Source: Saccharibacillus sacchari DSM 19268
GTDB lineage: Bacteria > Bacillota > Bacilli > Paenibacillales > Paenibacillaceae
Assembly (NCBI RefSeq): GCF_000585395.1
Contig: NZ_KK073875.1
Location: forward strand, 5,260,274 to 5,324,273
DNA: 64,000 nt
Direction of reading: 5' to 3'
Of the stretch, positions 25,820 through 34,256 are shown piece after piece. A program made the translations under genes and the position numbers. Position 1 is the first letter of the stretch. Each line of letters starts with the position of its first letter. Under the pieces are notes generated by a model, which saw only the letters and a list, made by a program, of their open reading frames with translations, searched no databases and was not told where the DNA came from.

Positions 25820-26635
25820 TTATCTGAAACGCCCTGCCGGAGCCGCTTTGAGCGCGCTCATCGCAATCGCCGAAAATTCCAGCGGCTGCTCCAATTGAGG
25901 AAAATGGCCGCAGCCCTCCATCCGGATCAAGGAAGCGTGCATGATTTCTTCGCGCAGATACCGTCCCACCTTCCGATTGAACGGCGAATCCCATTCGCCT
26001 TGGACGATCAGCACCGGGCATTCGATATGGTGCAGGCGTTTGCGGGCAAGGGGCATCAGCGGACGCTGCATGCTGAGTCGAGAGCGGTAATGCACGCCGT
26101 TCGCCAAATACATCTCTTTGAGACGCGTGCGCCCTCTTCGATCTCTCGGCACCACATATCGCCAGTAACGGCTGCGCATGAACCTTGCCGCCGCCCGCTC
26201 GATGCCTTCGCTTTTTACCCGTCGATGATCAAGCAGACGTTCCCAGATAAGTCTCAGCGGCGGCGGCGTTCCGTTCAGCGAGGGCGCCACCAATACCAGC
26301 TGCTCGACATATTCGGGGTAAGCCAGAGCGAAATCGATAGCGGTCGCGCCGCCGATGCAGGAGCCGATGATCGCAGTGCGGGGCAGATTGAAGTAATCGA
26401 GGATGTTTTTCAGATCGACGTGATAGGAAAAAGGGCCGGTAATCGCGTCACTACGGCCGTATCCCCGTTGATCGTAGCGAATGACCGTGAAGCTCCGCGA
26501 AAGCAGCTCGACGTGTTCGTTCCACACCTCGAGATTGCAATATGCGCCGTGCAACAGAACCAACGGACTGCCTTGGCCCTGTACGGATACATTAAATTTC
26601 GCGTTGCCGATCGTATGGATTCCCGTTCGGTTCAT
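25820..26635 (-). CDS. Alpha/beta hydrolase with Cys in the nucleophile position
   Basis: This 271-residue protein has the alpha/beta hydrolase order: oxyanion segment LVLLHGAYCN, nucleophile elbow IIGSCIGGAT, acid in IVQGEWDSPF and His in GCGHFPQLEQP. The elbow pattern Gly-x-Nuc-x-Gly puts Cys, not Ser, at the catalytic position, as in dienelactone hydrolase. GGAGAAGGG lies upstream of the ATG. Substrate unknown. A closely related Ser enzyme misread by alignment is ruled out because the elbow has only one way to align. Confidence 0.8.
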   Translation of the reverse strand: MNRTGIHTIGNAKFNVSVQGQGSPLVLLHGAYCNLEVWNEHVELLSRSFTVIRYDQRGYGRSDAITGPFSYHVDLKNILDYFNLPRTAIIGSCIGGATAIDFALAYPEYVEQLVLVAPSLNGTPPPLRLIWERLLDHRRVKSEGIERAAARFMRSRYWRYVVPRDRRGRTRLKEMYLANGVHYRSRLSMQRPLMPLARKRLHHIECPVLIVQGEWDSPFNRKVGRYLREEIMHASLIRMEGCGHFPQLEQPLEFSAIAMSALKAAPAGRFR

Positions 26636-26901
26636 GAATAATACGCCGCCCTTCTCCGCCTTTTATTTGCCTTTCTACCCGTTACCCTTCCTTGCTCCCC
26701 TGCGAATCGAACTTTGGTCTGTACTTCCTGAGGGATTATGCTACACTTTCATGCAGATACTTCGATACGGAAAGGGGTTGGGAGCAGCGTTTTTCGGTCA
26801 AAAAATTTTCTAAAAATCTTTGAAACGCAATGAAACTTCGCACGTATAACAAACGTGCAACTGTAACTACCAACATATAACCAGGAAAGGATTGTACCAG
26901 A

Positions 26902-27654
26902 ATGGAAATGGGCTACAGCCATTTGTTCGAAATGAGCACCTTCCTCGAAGCGTTTGCAACGCCTGCGGGATGGGGATTCATTTTGTCGCTGATTATCATC
27001 GAAGGACTGTTGTCGGCGGATAACGCGCTCGTTCTCGCCGCAATCGTCAACAAGCTCCCGGAAAAGCAACGAAAGAAAGCCTTGCTCTACGGATTATGGG
27101 GAGCTTACATTTTCCGGATCATCGCGATCGGCGTCGGGATTTATCTCGTTCAGATCGCATGGGTCAAGTATATCGGCGCCGCGTACCTGCTCTGGATCGC
27201 CATCAAGCACTTCTGGGATAAAGCCAGAAAAGGCGCAGATGACGAAGAAGGAGAAGAAGAAGGCGGGCTGCAAAAGCTGCTGGCCAAAACCGGGCTTAGC
27301 CTGTTCGTTCGTACAATCATTACCGTCGAGATGATGGACATTGCCTTCTCGATCGACTCGATCCTTGCGGCCTTCGCGATCTCGCCGAACCCTTGGATCC
27401 TGATCACGGGCGGCCTGCTCGGCATCCTGATGATGCGTCTCGTCGCTACGGTCATTCTGAAGCTGATGGACAAGATTCCGGAACTGGAAAACGCGGCTTT
27501 CGTGTTGATTTTCATCATCGGGTTGAAGATGGTTCTCGAAACGGCGGACGTTTACCACATGGAGCACGGCGTGTTCTTTGTCATTCTCGTTGCGGTATTC
27601 GCGATCACTTTCCTGATCAACCGTATTCGCGTTCGGAAGAATGCTTCGCAGTAA
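26902..27654 (+). CDS. TerC family integral membrane protein
   Basis: This 250-residue protein has about seven hydrophobic segments and the TerC acidic membrane motifs EGLLSADNALVLAAIV near 33-48 and EMMDIAFSIDSILAAFAI near 142-160. Bacillus homologues (YkoY/MeeY, YceF/MeeF) metallate exported enzymes with manganese. CCAGGAAAGG precedes the ATG. In Bacillus the ykoY gene is under the manganese yybP-ykoY riboswitch; the 220-nt leader here contains only a partial match (AAAGGGGTTGGGAGCAGC at about 26771), which I do not call. Confidence 0.9.
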   Translation: MEMGYSHLFEMSTFLEAFATPAGWGFILSLIIIEGLLSADNALVLAAIVNKLPEKQRKKALLYGLWGAYIFRIIAIGVGIYLVQIAWVKYIGAAYLLWIAIKHFWDKARKGADDEEGEEEGGLQKLLAKTGLSLFVRTIITVEMMDIAFSIDSILAAFAISPNPWILITGGLLGILMMRLVATVILKLMDKIPELENAAFVLIFIIGLKMVLETADVYHMEHGVFFVILVAVFAITFLINRIRVRKNASQ

Positions 27655-27664
27655 AAAATGATGA

Positions 27665-27702
27665 TGCCTGCTTTCCTTATAAAAGGGAGGTGGGCTTTTT
27701 TA
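27665..27702 (+). terminator. Terminator of the TerC gene
   Basis: GCCTGCTTTCCTT and AAGGGAGGTGGGC form an imperfect stem followed by six Ts. Confidence 0.6.
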
Positions 27703-27729
27703 TTTGTAAATTTGGCTTGGGGAGGCGCT

Positions 27730-27885
27730 GCGGGAGGGATTGGTTTCGGTCGCGTGTTGCAATTGGGAAGCTAAATTGGATTTGAATAAGGGCGCTTCCC
27801 AATTGCAAAGGCGATCGCTAATAGCATAGGCTTCCGAAGTGCATTTCTTCGAAATGCTTCACCTACACTCAATCCCTCCCTCCGC
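27730..27885. repeat. Foldback repeat, divergent member with the shared 40-nt module (copy C)
   Basis: The outer arms GCGGGAGGGATTG (27730-27742) and CAATCCCTCCCTCCGC (27870-27885) pair with a 3-nt gap. The inner arms TTGCAATTGGGAAGC (27757-27771) and its perfect complement (27794-27808) form a 15-bp stem. Between inner right arm and outer right arm is the 40-nt module 27823-27862, identical to 4354-4393. The stems differ in sequence from copies A, B and D, so only the architecture and the module are shared. Confidence 0.7.
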
Positions 27886-27966
27886 TAATCCGCTTTGTTT
27901 AAACACTAAAATACGATTTCAAAAACATGCTACGCAGCTTCCCCCGGTGTCCAGTACCCGATTCAA

Positions 27967-28009
27967 CCAAAAAAAAGACTCCGCTCCTGCATTTCGCAGG
28001 TTCGGAGCC
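27967..28009 (-). terminator. Minus-strand terminator, probably of the FMN reductase gene
   Basis: On the minus strand GGCTCCGAACCTGC pairs with GCAGGAGCGGAGTC and at least eight Ts follow. It lies about 300 nt past the FMN reductase stop, with repeat copy D in between, so the repeat would be in the transcript. Confidence 0.7.
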
Positions 28010-28110
28010 CAATCTATCAAATCGCAAGCTAACAGAGGGTTTAGCTTTACGGTATTACAAAAATTAAAACTATAAAAGAACTGCTTAAAACTTAAAGCAC
28101 GTATGCCTTT

Positions 28111-28300
28111 AAGCTGTCGAGAAAGCCAACGTAGCCGGAAGCGAGAAGACGGAGAGAGAAATTCAGTTCAAGACGCCTTTGAACTTGGAAAAATTCAACT
28201 AAAAACTTCAATCGACTTTTCCGAGTGAGATAGCGAATTGAACGAATTTCTCTCGCAGTCTTCTCGCTTCCCCCGCCAACGTAACTTTCGAGAACAGCTT
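28111..28300. repeat. Foldback repeat family 1, copy D
   Basis: The outer arms at 28137-28163 and 28245-28271 match those of copy A in inverse orientation (GGAAGCGAGAAGAC side first). The inner arms CTTGGAAAA (28184-28192) and TTTTCCGAG (28217-28225) pair with one G/T. Flanking AAGCTGT (28111-28117) and ACAGCTT (28294-28300) close the element. It lacks the 40-nt module. It lies just past the stop of the FMN reductase gene. Confidence 0.8.
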
Positions 28301-28307
28301 AGAAGGT

Positions 28308-28850
28308 TTATACGCGAAGGGTTTTCAGGGCGCCGCTCCACGCGAGGACTTGGTCGAGCATGCCGTTCAGGTTCACGAGGTGCAGGTCCGCCGGTTTGAA
28401 AGTTGCGCCGTTTTCGAAGTCGGTGAACAAGGACAGGGCCGGGTGTACGCGGACGTCGGCTACCGACAGTTCGCCCAAGATGCCGCGAAGGTGCTCGGCT
28501 GCGCGTGCGCCGCCGACGGAACCGTAGCTGACGATGCCGGCTGCTTTGTTGTTCCAAGCTTCGCGTGCATAGTCGAGCGCGTTTTTCAGGGAAGCGGAGA
28601 TGCTGTGGTTATATTCTTGAACGATGAATACGAATCCGTCCAGCTCGGCCAGCTTGGTGTTCCAAGCGGTTGCTTGTTCCGTTGCGTCGGCTTCGCCGAG
28701 CAGCGGCAGCTTGTAGTCGGCGATATCGACGATTTGGTAGTTGGCGTCGCCGCGTTCGTTCGCGATACGCTCTACCCATTCGCCGACTTGCGGGCTCAGA
28801 CGACCTTCACGCGTGCTTCCGAGAATGATACCGATGTTCAACTTTTCCAT
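28308..28850 (-). CDS. NADPH-dependent FMN reductase/azoreductase (YhdA-like)
   Basis: This 180-residue flavodoxin-fold protein has the FMN-phosphate loop GSTREGRLSPQVGEWV near 9-24, the substrate-site FIVQEYNHSISASLKNALD near 77-95 and VSYGSVGGARAAEHLR. It reduces FMN or quinones with NAD(P)H. GGAGGAATTAATC puts the start at 28850 rather than at 28928. It appears monocistronic. Confidence 0.9.
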   Translation of the reverse strand: MEKLNIGIILGSTREGRLSPQVGEWVERIANERGDANYQIVDIADYKLPLLGEADATEQATAWNTKLAELDGFVFIVQEYNHSISASLKNALDYAREAWNNKAAGIVSYGSVGGARAAEHLRGILGELSVADVRVHPALSLFTDFENGATFKPADLHLVNLNGMLDQVLAWSGALKTLRV

Positions 28851-29136
28851 GATTAATTCCTCCAGTAATTTGTTTTTTGGGCGAGACTCGGAAAGCGCAT
28901 GGGCAAAGGTCGACTTCACTATTCGCATTCCTTTTCTCTTTAGGTTAATTTTTAAATGTTACTAACTTTTTGTTATAAATGAATCATAGCACGACTTTTT
29001 TCGATGCGCAATACTTTTCGCTTACTTTTTTATAGAATAATATTTTTTGTACGTGAAAGACCCAAACGCCTTCGAAATGACAGGGATTTGGGCCTTTTTT
29101 ACGTACATGTGCATACGGCTTACGCTTATAGGCGAG

Positions 29137-30804
29137 TTACGCGTCCAGCTTGAACCGGGCCAGCTCCTGCTGCATCTCTTCGCGAACTTGCAGCAGTTCT
29201 TTGACTTTGCCGCCGATTTCTTCGAACGATCGTTTTTGCTCATCCGTGGAAGCCGTGATTTCTTCGCTGCCTGCCGCAGACTGCTCGGTGACGGCGCTGA
29301 TATTCTCGATCGCTGCCTGCACCTGCATGCTCAGACGGCGAGACTCTTCCATATCCTGCGACAGTTTGCCCACGCTGCCCGAAATCCGGCGCACCTGTGA
29401 ACTAATCGCGGCAAAAGATTGCTCGGTCGTCGCGGAAGCTTCCTCCTGACGCTGGAACAGACCGAGACTCTGCTCCACGGAACCTTTGACGCGGGTCATG
29501 GCGGCGGCGATTTCGTTTACCGTGGCAAAAATCTCGCGCGCTGCCGAATCCGATTGATCCGCCAGTTTGTTCACTTCGCCGGCGACTACCGCAAAGCCTT
29601 TGCCTGCTTCTCCGGCGCGAGCCGCTTCGATGGACGCATTGAGCGAGAGCAGCGTCGTTTGCTTGGCAATCTGCGCCACATGTTCGGTCATCGTCGCAAT
29701 CCGTTTCGCGCTGGCTTCCAATTCATTGACGGTTTGCTCAAGCTCGGACATCGCGGCACGGTTCTCGCTTGTGATCCGCAACTGTTCGCGCATCACCGAT
29801 TCGCCATGCTCGACGAATCGCAGCGCTTCTTCGGTTGCCGACGACGATTGCGCCGTTTCGGACAAGTTCACTTCGAAGTTGCGCTGCATGCCGTCTACCG
29901 TTTCCACCGTCTGACCCAAATCTTCCGCTATGCGCTGGCTGCCGATCGCAAGTTCCTCCGTCGAGGTCGCAACCTGGGAGACGATCTCCTGCATCTTGTC
30001 GTTTTGACCGTCCAGTTCGCCGGCTACGCGATCCAGCACGCCCCCGCTCGATTCGATCGAACGGACGATGCCCCTCAGATTATCGATCATGATCGCAAAA
30101 GCATCGTTTAACTCGTCCAACTCGTCGCGTCCTTTGGACTTTTCCAGATTCAGACTCAAGTCTCCGTCTGCCAGTCGCACCGCCGCATCCTTCATCGTGC
30201 GCGTGCGACGAGCCAGTTTGCGGGCGAAGCTCGCGTTAAACCATCCGAGCGCGAGCAGCAGGACAACCGCTCCGGCCAGCGCGATATGCCAGGTCAACTC
30301 GATATCTGCCGTCAATTCGGAGGTGTAGACGTCGTAGCGCTCCTTCGTCAGCAAATCCAGCCGATAGGCATCGTTTTGAATCCCTTGGATACGCGTGGCT
30401 TGACGCTTGGCTTCCGGGCTGTCTTGACTATTCAATGCCTGAAGCGATTCTTCGGACAACTCGGTAAATTTGGTCGAGAGCGACGACAGCCAATAGCGCT
30501 GCTCTTCCGTATCCAGGCTCGTCTCTTCCGAACTTGTCAGCAAAGCCAATGTTGCGCTTACCGTCCCAATCTGATTGGTCACGTCTGCCTTGTTGCTCTC
30601 GGTCATCGAGAAGGAGTAGCTATCGAGCGATTGACTCAAGCCGCCCAGATCCGCATTCAACTGCTGGACGTTCATCATATCGGGTACCAGCGTCTGATTT
30701 TGCGAATTCATTTGCAGCAGTTGAAGAATGATATAACCTACCAATGCCAATGAAGCGACCAGCGAAATCATGGCATTCAGAAGCAGTTTACCCTGTAATT
30801 TCAT
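29137..30804 (-). CDS. Methyl-accepting chemotaxis protein
   Basis: This 555-residue receptor has a first membrane helix (about 7-29), a small helical extracellular domain (about 30-185, four-helix-bundle type), a second helix (about 187-207), HAMP and a cytoplasmic signalling domain with the conserved tip [34 protein letters not shown]. It controls CheA. It lies 24 nt after the BMP lipoprotein gene on the same strand, which suggests the lipoprotein hands it a ligand. Its own ligand is not known. Confidence 0.93.
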   Translation of the reverse strand: MKLQGKLLLNAMISLVASLALVGYIILQLLQMNSQNQTLVPDMMNVQQLNADLGGLSQSLDSYSFSMTESNKADVTNQIGTVSATLALLTSSEETSLDTEEQRYWLSSLSTKFTELSEESLQALNSQDSPEAKRQATRIQGIQNDAYRLDLLTKERYDVYTSELTADIELTWHIALAGAVVLLLALGWFNASFARKLARRTRTMKDAAVRLADGDLSLNLEKSKGRDELDELNDAFAIMIDNLRGIVRSIESSGGVLDRVAGELDGQNDKMQEIVSQVATSTEELAIGSQRIAEDLGQTVETVDGMQRNFEVNLSETAQSSSATEEALRFVEHGESVMREQLRITSENRAAMSELEQTVNELEASAKRIATMTEHVAQIAKQTTLLSLNASIEAARAGEAGKGFAVVAGEVNKLADQSDSAAREIFATVNEIAAAMTRVKGSVEQSLGLFQRQEEASATTEQSFAAISSQVRRISGSVGKLSQDMEESRRLSMQVQAAIENISAVTEQSAAGSEEITASTDEQKRSFEEIGGKVKELLQVREEMQQELARFKLDA

Positions 30805-30828
30805 CGTTAAAAACTCCTCCGTCCGGTT

Positions 30829-31836
30829 TTAGGGAAGCTGAATGGTAATGGTGCCCGAGATCAGGTCTTGCGTCAGCTTGTCGATCTGACTTTGCTGCTC
30901 CGACGTCAACTCGACCACGCGAATCGGAGCCAGGCCTACTCCTTCTTCCTTAAGACCGAATACCATATCCTTCTGCGGGAATTTGCCGCCGTTTTCGTTG
31001 AAAGTCTGAACCGCGCTGAAGATCGCGTTATCCACGTTTTTGATCATGGAGGTCACGACCGCTTTTTCGGCGATGAAAAATTGGTCCGCGTCGACGCCGA
31101 TCGCGTATTTGCCTTGCTTCTGCGCTTCCTGAAGAGCACCGACCCCGGTCAACCCCGCAGCTGTATAAATCACGTCGATATCGTCCTCTTGCATCATGGA
31201 ATTCGCGATGGAAGTGCCCAGGTCGGAATCGCCGAAGTCGCCCGCGTAGACACTTTTAACGTCAGCCTGCGGATTAGCCGCTTTGACGCCTTGCTCATAG
31301 CCGGCTTGGAACTTTTTGAGCAAATCCGATTCGACGCCGCCGAGAAAACCGACATGTCCGCTTTTGGTAGACATCCCCGCGACAACGCCTGCCATATAAC
31401 TGCCTTCTTCTTCTTTGAACGTAATCGAGGCGACGTTCGGCAGTTCCGAAGAGTCGTCCACGATCAGAAACTGTTGGTCGGGATTTTCTTTGGCAATGCT
31501 CTCCAGGCTTTCTTTGACCATGTAACCCAGGCCGATGATGAGATCGTTGTCGCCTTCGACCAGTTGCTTGAATGCTTCGTCGTAGGTGCCCGTTTGGGCC
31601 ATTTCCCTGTAATCGAATAAAATGCCTTCGTCGTCGCGAGCTTTTACCAATCCGCGGAACGCCGCATCGCTGTAAGACTGGTCTCCAAGACCTACGTCAG
31701 ACAGTACAACTCCGATTTCCGGGCGTTCCTGCGCGCTCGCCGTCGATGTTTCGCGCGATGCGCAGGCCGTCAACGACAAAATTGCAGCCAATGCCGAGAT
31801 CACGATCAGGCTTTTGGCTTTTTTATTTTTCAGCAT
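30829..31836 (-). CDS. BMP family substrate-binding lipoprotein
   Basis: This 335-residue lipoprotein has a signal peptide with lipobox LSLTACAS (Cys near 25) and the basic membrane protein fold (EIGVVLSDVGLGDQSYSDAAF; IGLGYMVKESLESIA; GHVGFLGGVESDLLKKFQAGYEQG), as in Med, TmpC and nucleoside-binding proteins. No ABC permease or ATPase gene is near. The only partner is the chemoreceptor gene 24 nt downstream. It therefore probably serves sensing more than transport. Confidence 0.88.
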   Translation of the reverse strand: MLKNKKAKSLIVISALAAILSLTACASRETSTASAQERPEIGVVLSDVGLGDQSYSDAAFRGLVKARDDEGILFDYREMAQTGTYDEAFKQLVEGDNDLIIGLGYMVKESLESIAKENPDQQFLIVDDSSELPNVASITFKEEEGSYMAGVVAGMSTKSGHVGFLGGVESDLLKKFQAGYEQGVKAANPQADVKSVYAGDFGDSDLGTSIANSMMQEDDIDVIYTAAGLTGVGALQEAQKQGKYAIGVDADQFFIAEKAVVTSMIKNVDNAIFSAVQTFNENGGKFPQKDMVFGLKEEGVGLAPIRVVELTSEQQSQIDKLTQDLISGTITIQLP

Positions 31837-32046
31837 GTATACACCCCACTCGAATGTCTAAAGTTTCTTTCTTTTTATCGCCTTTTTTTTGCTAACTTGT
31901 TAGAGTAAAATCGAGACTTTATGCGATTTTGCGACATGTCTTATTCGAAAACGATTGCGCTCCGCCTTGATAACGAAAGCCTGCGCTATGGGTTACGTCC
32001 GATTGCGATATAATAAATCCCATACCACCGGAAAGAAGGGACTTTC

Positions 32047-33183
32047 ATGACTTTGCTTGTGCCGCGATTACCCGAGCCGTCCGGCTCTTATGCTGTTGGT
32101 TTTTATGACGGGACTTTTATGTGCGACGGACCCGAAGGCTCGGAAGAAATCGCTTTTCGTTGCTTCTATCCGGCTCAGGCCGTAACCGGCGCGCCGGCTT
32201 CCTATTATCCCGATCCGCAAATGGTTGAGATGCAGCTCACCCTGCCTTTATATCAGTCGTTCGCTCCTTTATTGGGTGCCATTGCCGAGATGCCGACGCA
32301 TAGTTACGGGAACGCCCCCGTAGCGGAACATGAAGCCGAATTCCCGGTCGTCGTATACTCGCACGGCTATATGTCCTTTCACCTGTCGAATCTGGTTCAG
32401 CACGAAGAATTGGCCAGTCGGGGCTATGTCGTGTTCGCGCTTTCTCACCCGGGCGACGCTTTCTGCACGATTCTTGGCGACGGCAGTAAAGTCGGAATCA
32501 ACAACGATACGATTGCTCGCGCCACGGACGACAATATTCGTTTCATGCAAAAAATCGGCAAGACCGATCCCGGCTCGCTCACGCTGGACGAAATTTCCGA
32601 TTATCTGCGCGAATGTCATACCATGACCGAACGCGTCGAAGCTTGGGCAAGGCATACCGTCGCGGCTTTCGATGAAATCGAACGCATCGCAAACGATCCG
32701 CGGTCTCCGCTCTATAAACGATTGGACACGGCCGGTTTCGGCTTGTTCGGACATTCATTGGGCGGCGCCTCCTCCTTGCATACGGCCCTTCTTGACAAAA
32801 GAGTCCGCGCGGCCGCCAATTTGGACGGCTGGCAGTACGGAGCAGGCCTGCTTAAACAGAATATTCCGGCTCCGGGCTTGGTCATCTCAACGTCAGACCA
32901 TCACCTTCCGGCCAACTTCCAAGTCGACGACCCCAACCTGACCCACGCGATCATCCCGGGCAGCACCCACTGGTTCTACTGCGACATGGCCGTCGTAGCC
33001 AACGAAGTGCTAAAAGCCGTCGAACCGACAATCTCCATCGACGGCCCCGTCGTCTCCACCATCACCAGCGATCTGCTCAACGTTTTCTTCGATCAACACG
33101 TACGCCAAGACAAGAATGCCTCACTCCAGACCGCAGCTTCCCGCCATCCCCGAAAAGTGATCCTAAAACTTCAGCCGAACTAA
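32047..33183 (+). CDS. Alpha/beta hydrolase, PAF-acetylhydrolase-like
   Basis: This 378-residue protein matches bacterial relatives of platelet-activating factor acetylhydrolase II: oxyanion region VVVYSHGYMSFHLSN, nucleophile elbow GLFGHSLGGAS (Ser), NLDGWQYGAG, and the His in GSTHWFYCDM. There is no signal peptide. It would hydrolyse short acyl esters. AAAGAAGGG lies upstream of the ATG. It is closed by a bidirectional hairpin terminator. Confidence 0.85.
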   Translation: MTLLVPRLPEPSGSYAVGFYDGTFMCDGPEGSEEIAFRCFYPAQAVTGAPASYYPDPQMVEMQLTLPLYQSFAPLLGAIAEMPTHSYGNAPVAEHEAEFPVVVYSHGYMSFHLSNLVQHEELASRGYVVFALSHPGDAFCTILGDGSKVGINNDTIARATDDNIRFMQKIGKTDPGSLTLDEISDYLRECHTMTERVEAWARHTVAAFDEIERIANDPRSPLYKRLDTAGFGLFGHSLGGASSLHTALLDKRVRAAANLDGWQYGAGLLKQNIPAPGLVISTSDHHLPANFQVDDPNLTHAIIPGSTHWFYCDMAVVANEVLKAVEPTISIDGPVVSTITSDLLNVFFDQHVRQDKNASLQTAASRHPRKVILKLQPN

Positions 33184-33212
33184 ATCTTTCCCCCTCCCCC
33201 AAGCCAACAATA

Positions 33213-33248
33213 AAAAAAGAAGATCGCAGCCGCGCGATCTTCTTTTTT
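33213..33248. terminator. Terminator after the PAF-acetylhydrolase-like gene
   Basis: AAAAAAGAAGATCGC (33213-33227) and GCGATCTTCTTTTTT (33234-33248) form a perfect stem that ends in T and A runs on the two sides. Confidence 0.85.
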
Positions 33249-33387
33249 TACATACTCACCCACCAATATCCGACATTTTTCGTTATAATAATGAGCAAAA
33301 AGTCACTTAACCGTTATGCCGAATTATGGGACACTTACTTGATGGGGAGTCTCATGGAATTTGGAATAACAGAGGGGATGAACGGCA

Positions 33388-34182
33388 ATGGATATTCTGA
33401 AACGCAATCATGTAACGGTGTTGGGCAGCGGGAGTCAGACCCTTGTGTTCGGGCACGGCTTCGGCTGCGATCAAGAAATGTGGAGACTCGTGGCTCCTCG
33501 TTTCGCTGATCGCTACCGCGTCGTATTGTTCGATTATGTAGGCTCCGGCCTGTCTCAGATCGATCAATATGACCCGGCAAAATATGCAAGTCTTAAGGGT
33601 TATGCCCGGGACCTTATTGACGTGATCGAAACGTTGGAGCTGTCGAATGTCGTATTTGTAGGCCATTCGGTCAGCAGCATGATCGGCGCGCTGGCTTCTA
33701 CCCTGCATCCGGAATATTTCGACCGTCTGGTCATGGTCGGACCTTCGCCTCGCTATCTGAATGACCTACCGGATTATTACGGCGGATTTGATCGCGAAGA
33801 TATCGACGAGCTGCTGGAAATGATGCAGCTCAACTTCAGCGGTTGGGCCAGCTACATGGCTCCGGCAGCGATGAAAAACGAGGAACGGGGCGAACTTTCC
33901 GAAGAGTTGGAGCGCCAATTCGCTTCGCGCGACCCTCGAATCGCCCGTCAATTCGCGGAAGTGACCTTCTACTGCGACTGCCGGGATCTATTATCCGATG
34001 TGCAGGTGCCGACTCTTATTATGCAATGCGCGGACGACAGCATTGCCCCGCTTGAAGTCGGCGACTATCTGCACCGTCATTTAAAAGGAAGCACGCTGAA
34101 CCGGATGACGGCCAAAGGCCATTATCCTCAGCTCAGCCAACCGGACGAGACGTACGCGAAAATCAATCAGTACCTCGCTTAG
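33388..34182 (+). CDS. rsbQ: RsbQ-type alpha/beta hydrolase sensor protein
   Basis: This 264-residue protein shows the RsbQ signature around the nucleophile, VFVGHSVSSMIGALA, with FDYVGSGLS upstream and CADDSIAPLEVGDYL, TAKGHYPQLSQP (Asp and His) downstream. In Bacillus subtilis RsbQ works with the PAS domain of the RsbP phosphatase to sense energy stress, using a hydrophobic cofactor. Here the next gene carries a matching PAS domain fused to GGDEF. AGAGGGGATGAACGGC precedes the ATG at 33388. A TATAAT box at 33284-33289 lies about 100 nt upstream. Confidence 0.9.
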   Translation: MDILKRNHVTVLGSGSQTLVFGHGFGCDQEMWRLVAPRFADRYRVVLFDYVGSGLSQIDQYDPAKYASLKGYARDLIDVIETLELSNVVFVGHSVSSMIGALASTLHPEYFDRLVMVGPSPRYLNDLPDYYGGFDREDIDELLEMMQLNFSGWASYMAPAAMKNEERGELSEELERQFASRDPRIARQFAEVTFYCDCRDLLSDVQVPTLIMQCADDSIAPLEVGDYLHRHLKGSTLNRMTAKGHYPQLSQPDETYAKINQYLA

Positions 34183-34256
34183 CGATTGGAACGTATTCGC
34201 ATACGAGCAACAAATCAGCGTGTCTCTAAACCTACCGGAAGAAAGGCAGTACTCTC

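Noticed and set aside
26740..26900. Possible manganese yybP-ykoY riboswitch before the TerC gene
   Set aside because: Only one partial motif (AAAGGGG with GAGCAGC) is present; I could not find the second conserved loop or the closing stem. A covariance search would decide.
33291..33509. 72-codon frame overlapping the start of rsbQ
   Set aside because: Overlaps rsbQ in another frame, lacks a ribosome binding site and begins at the promoter -10 region.
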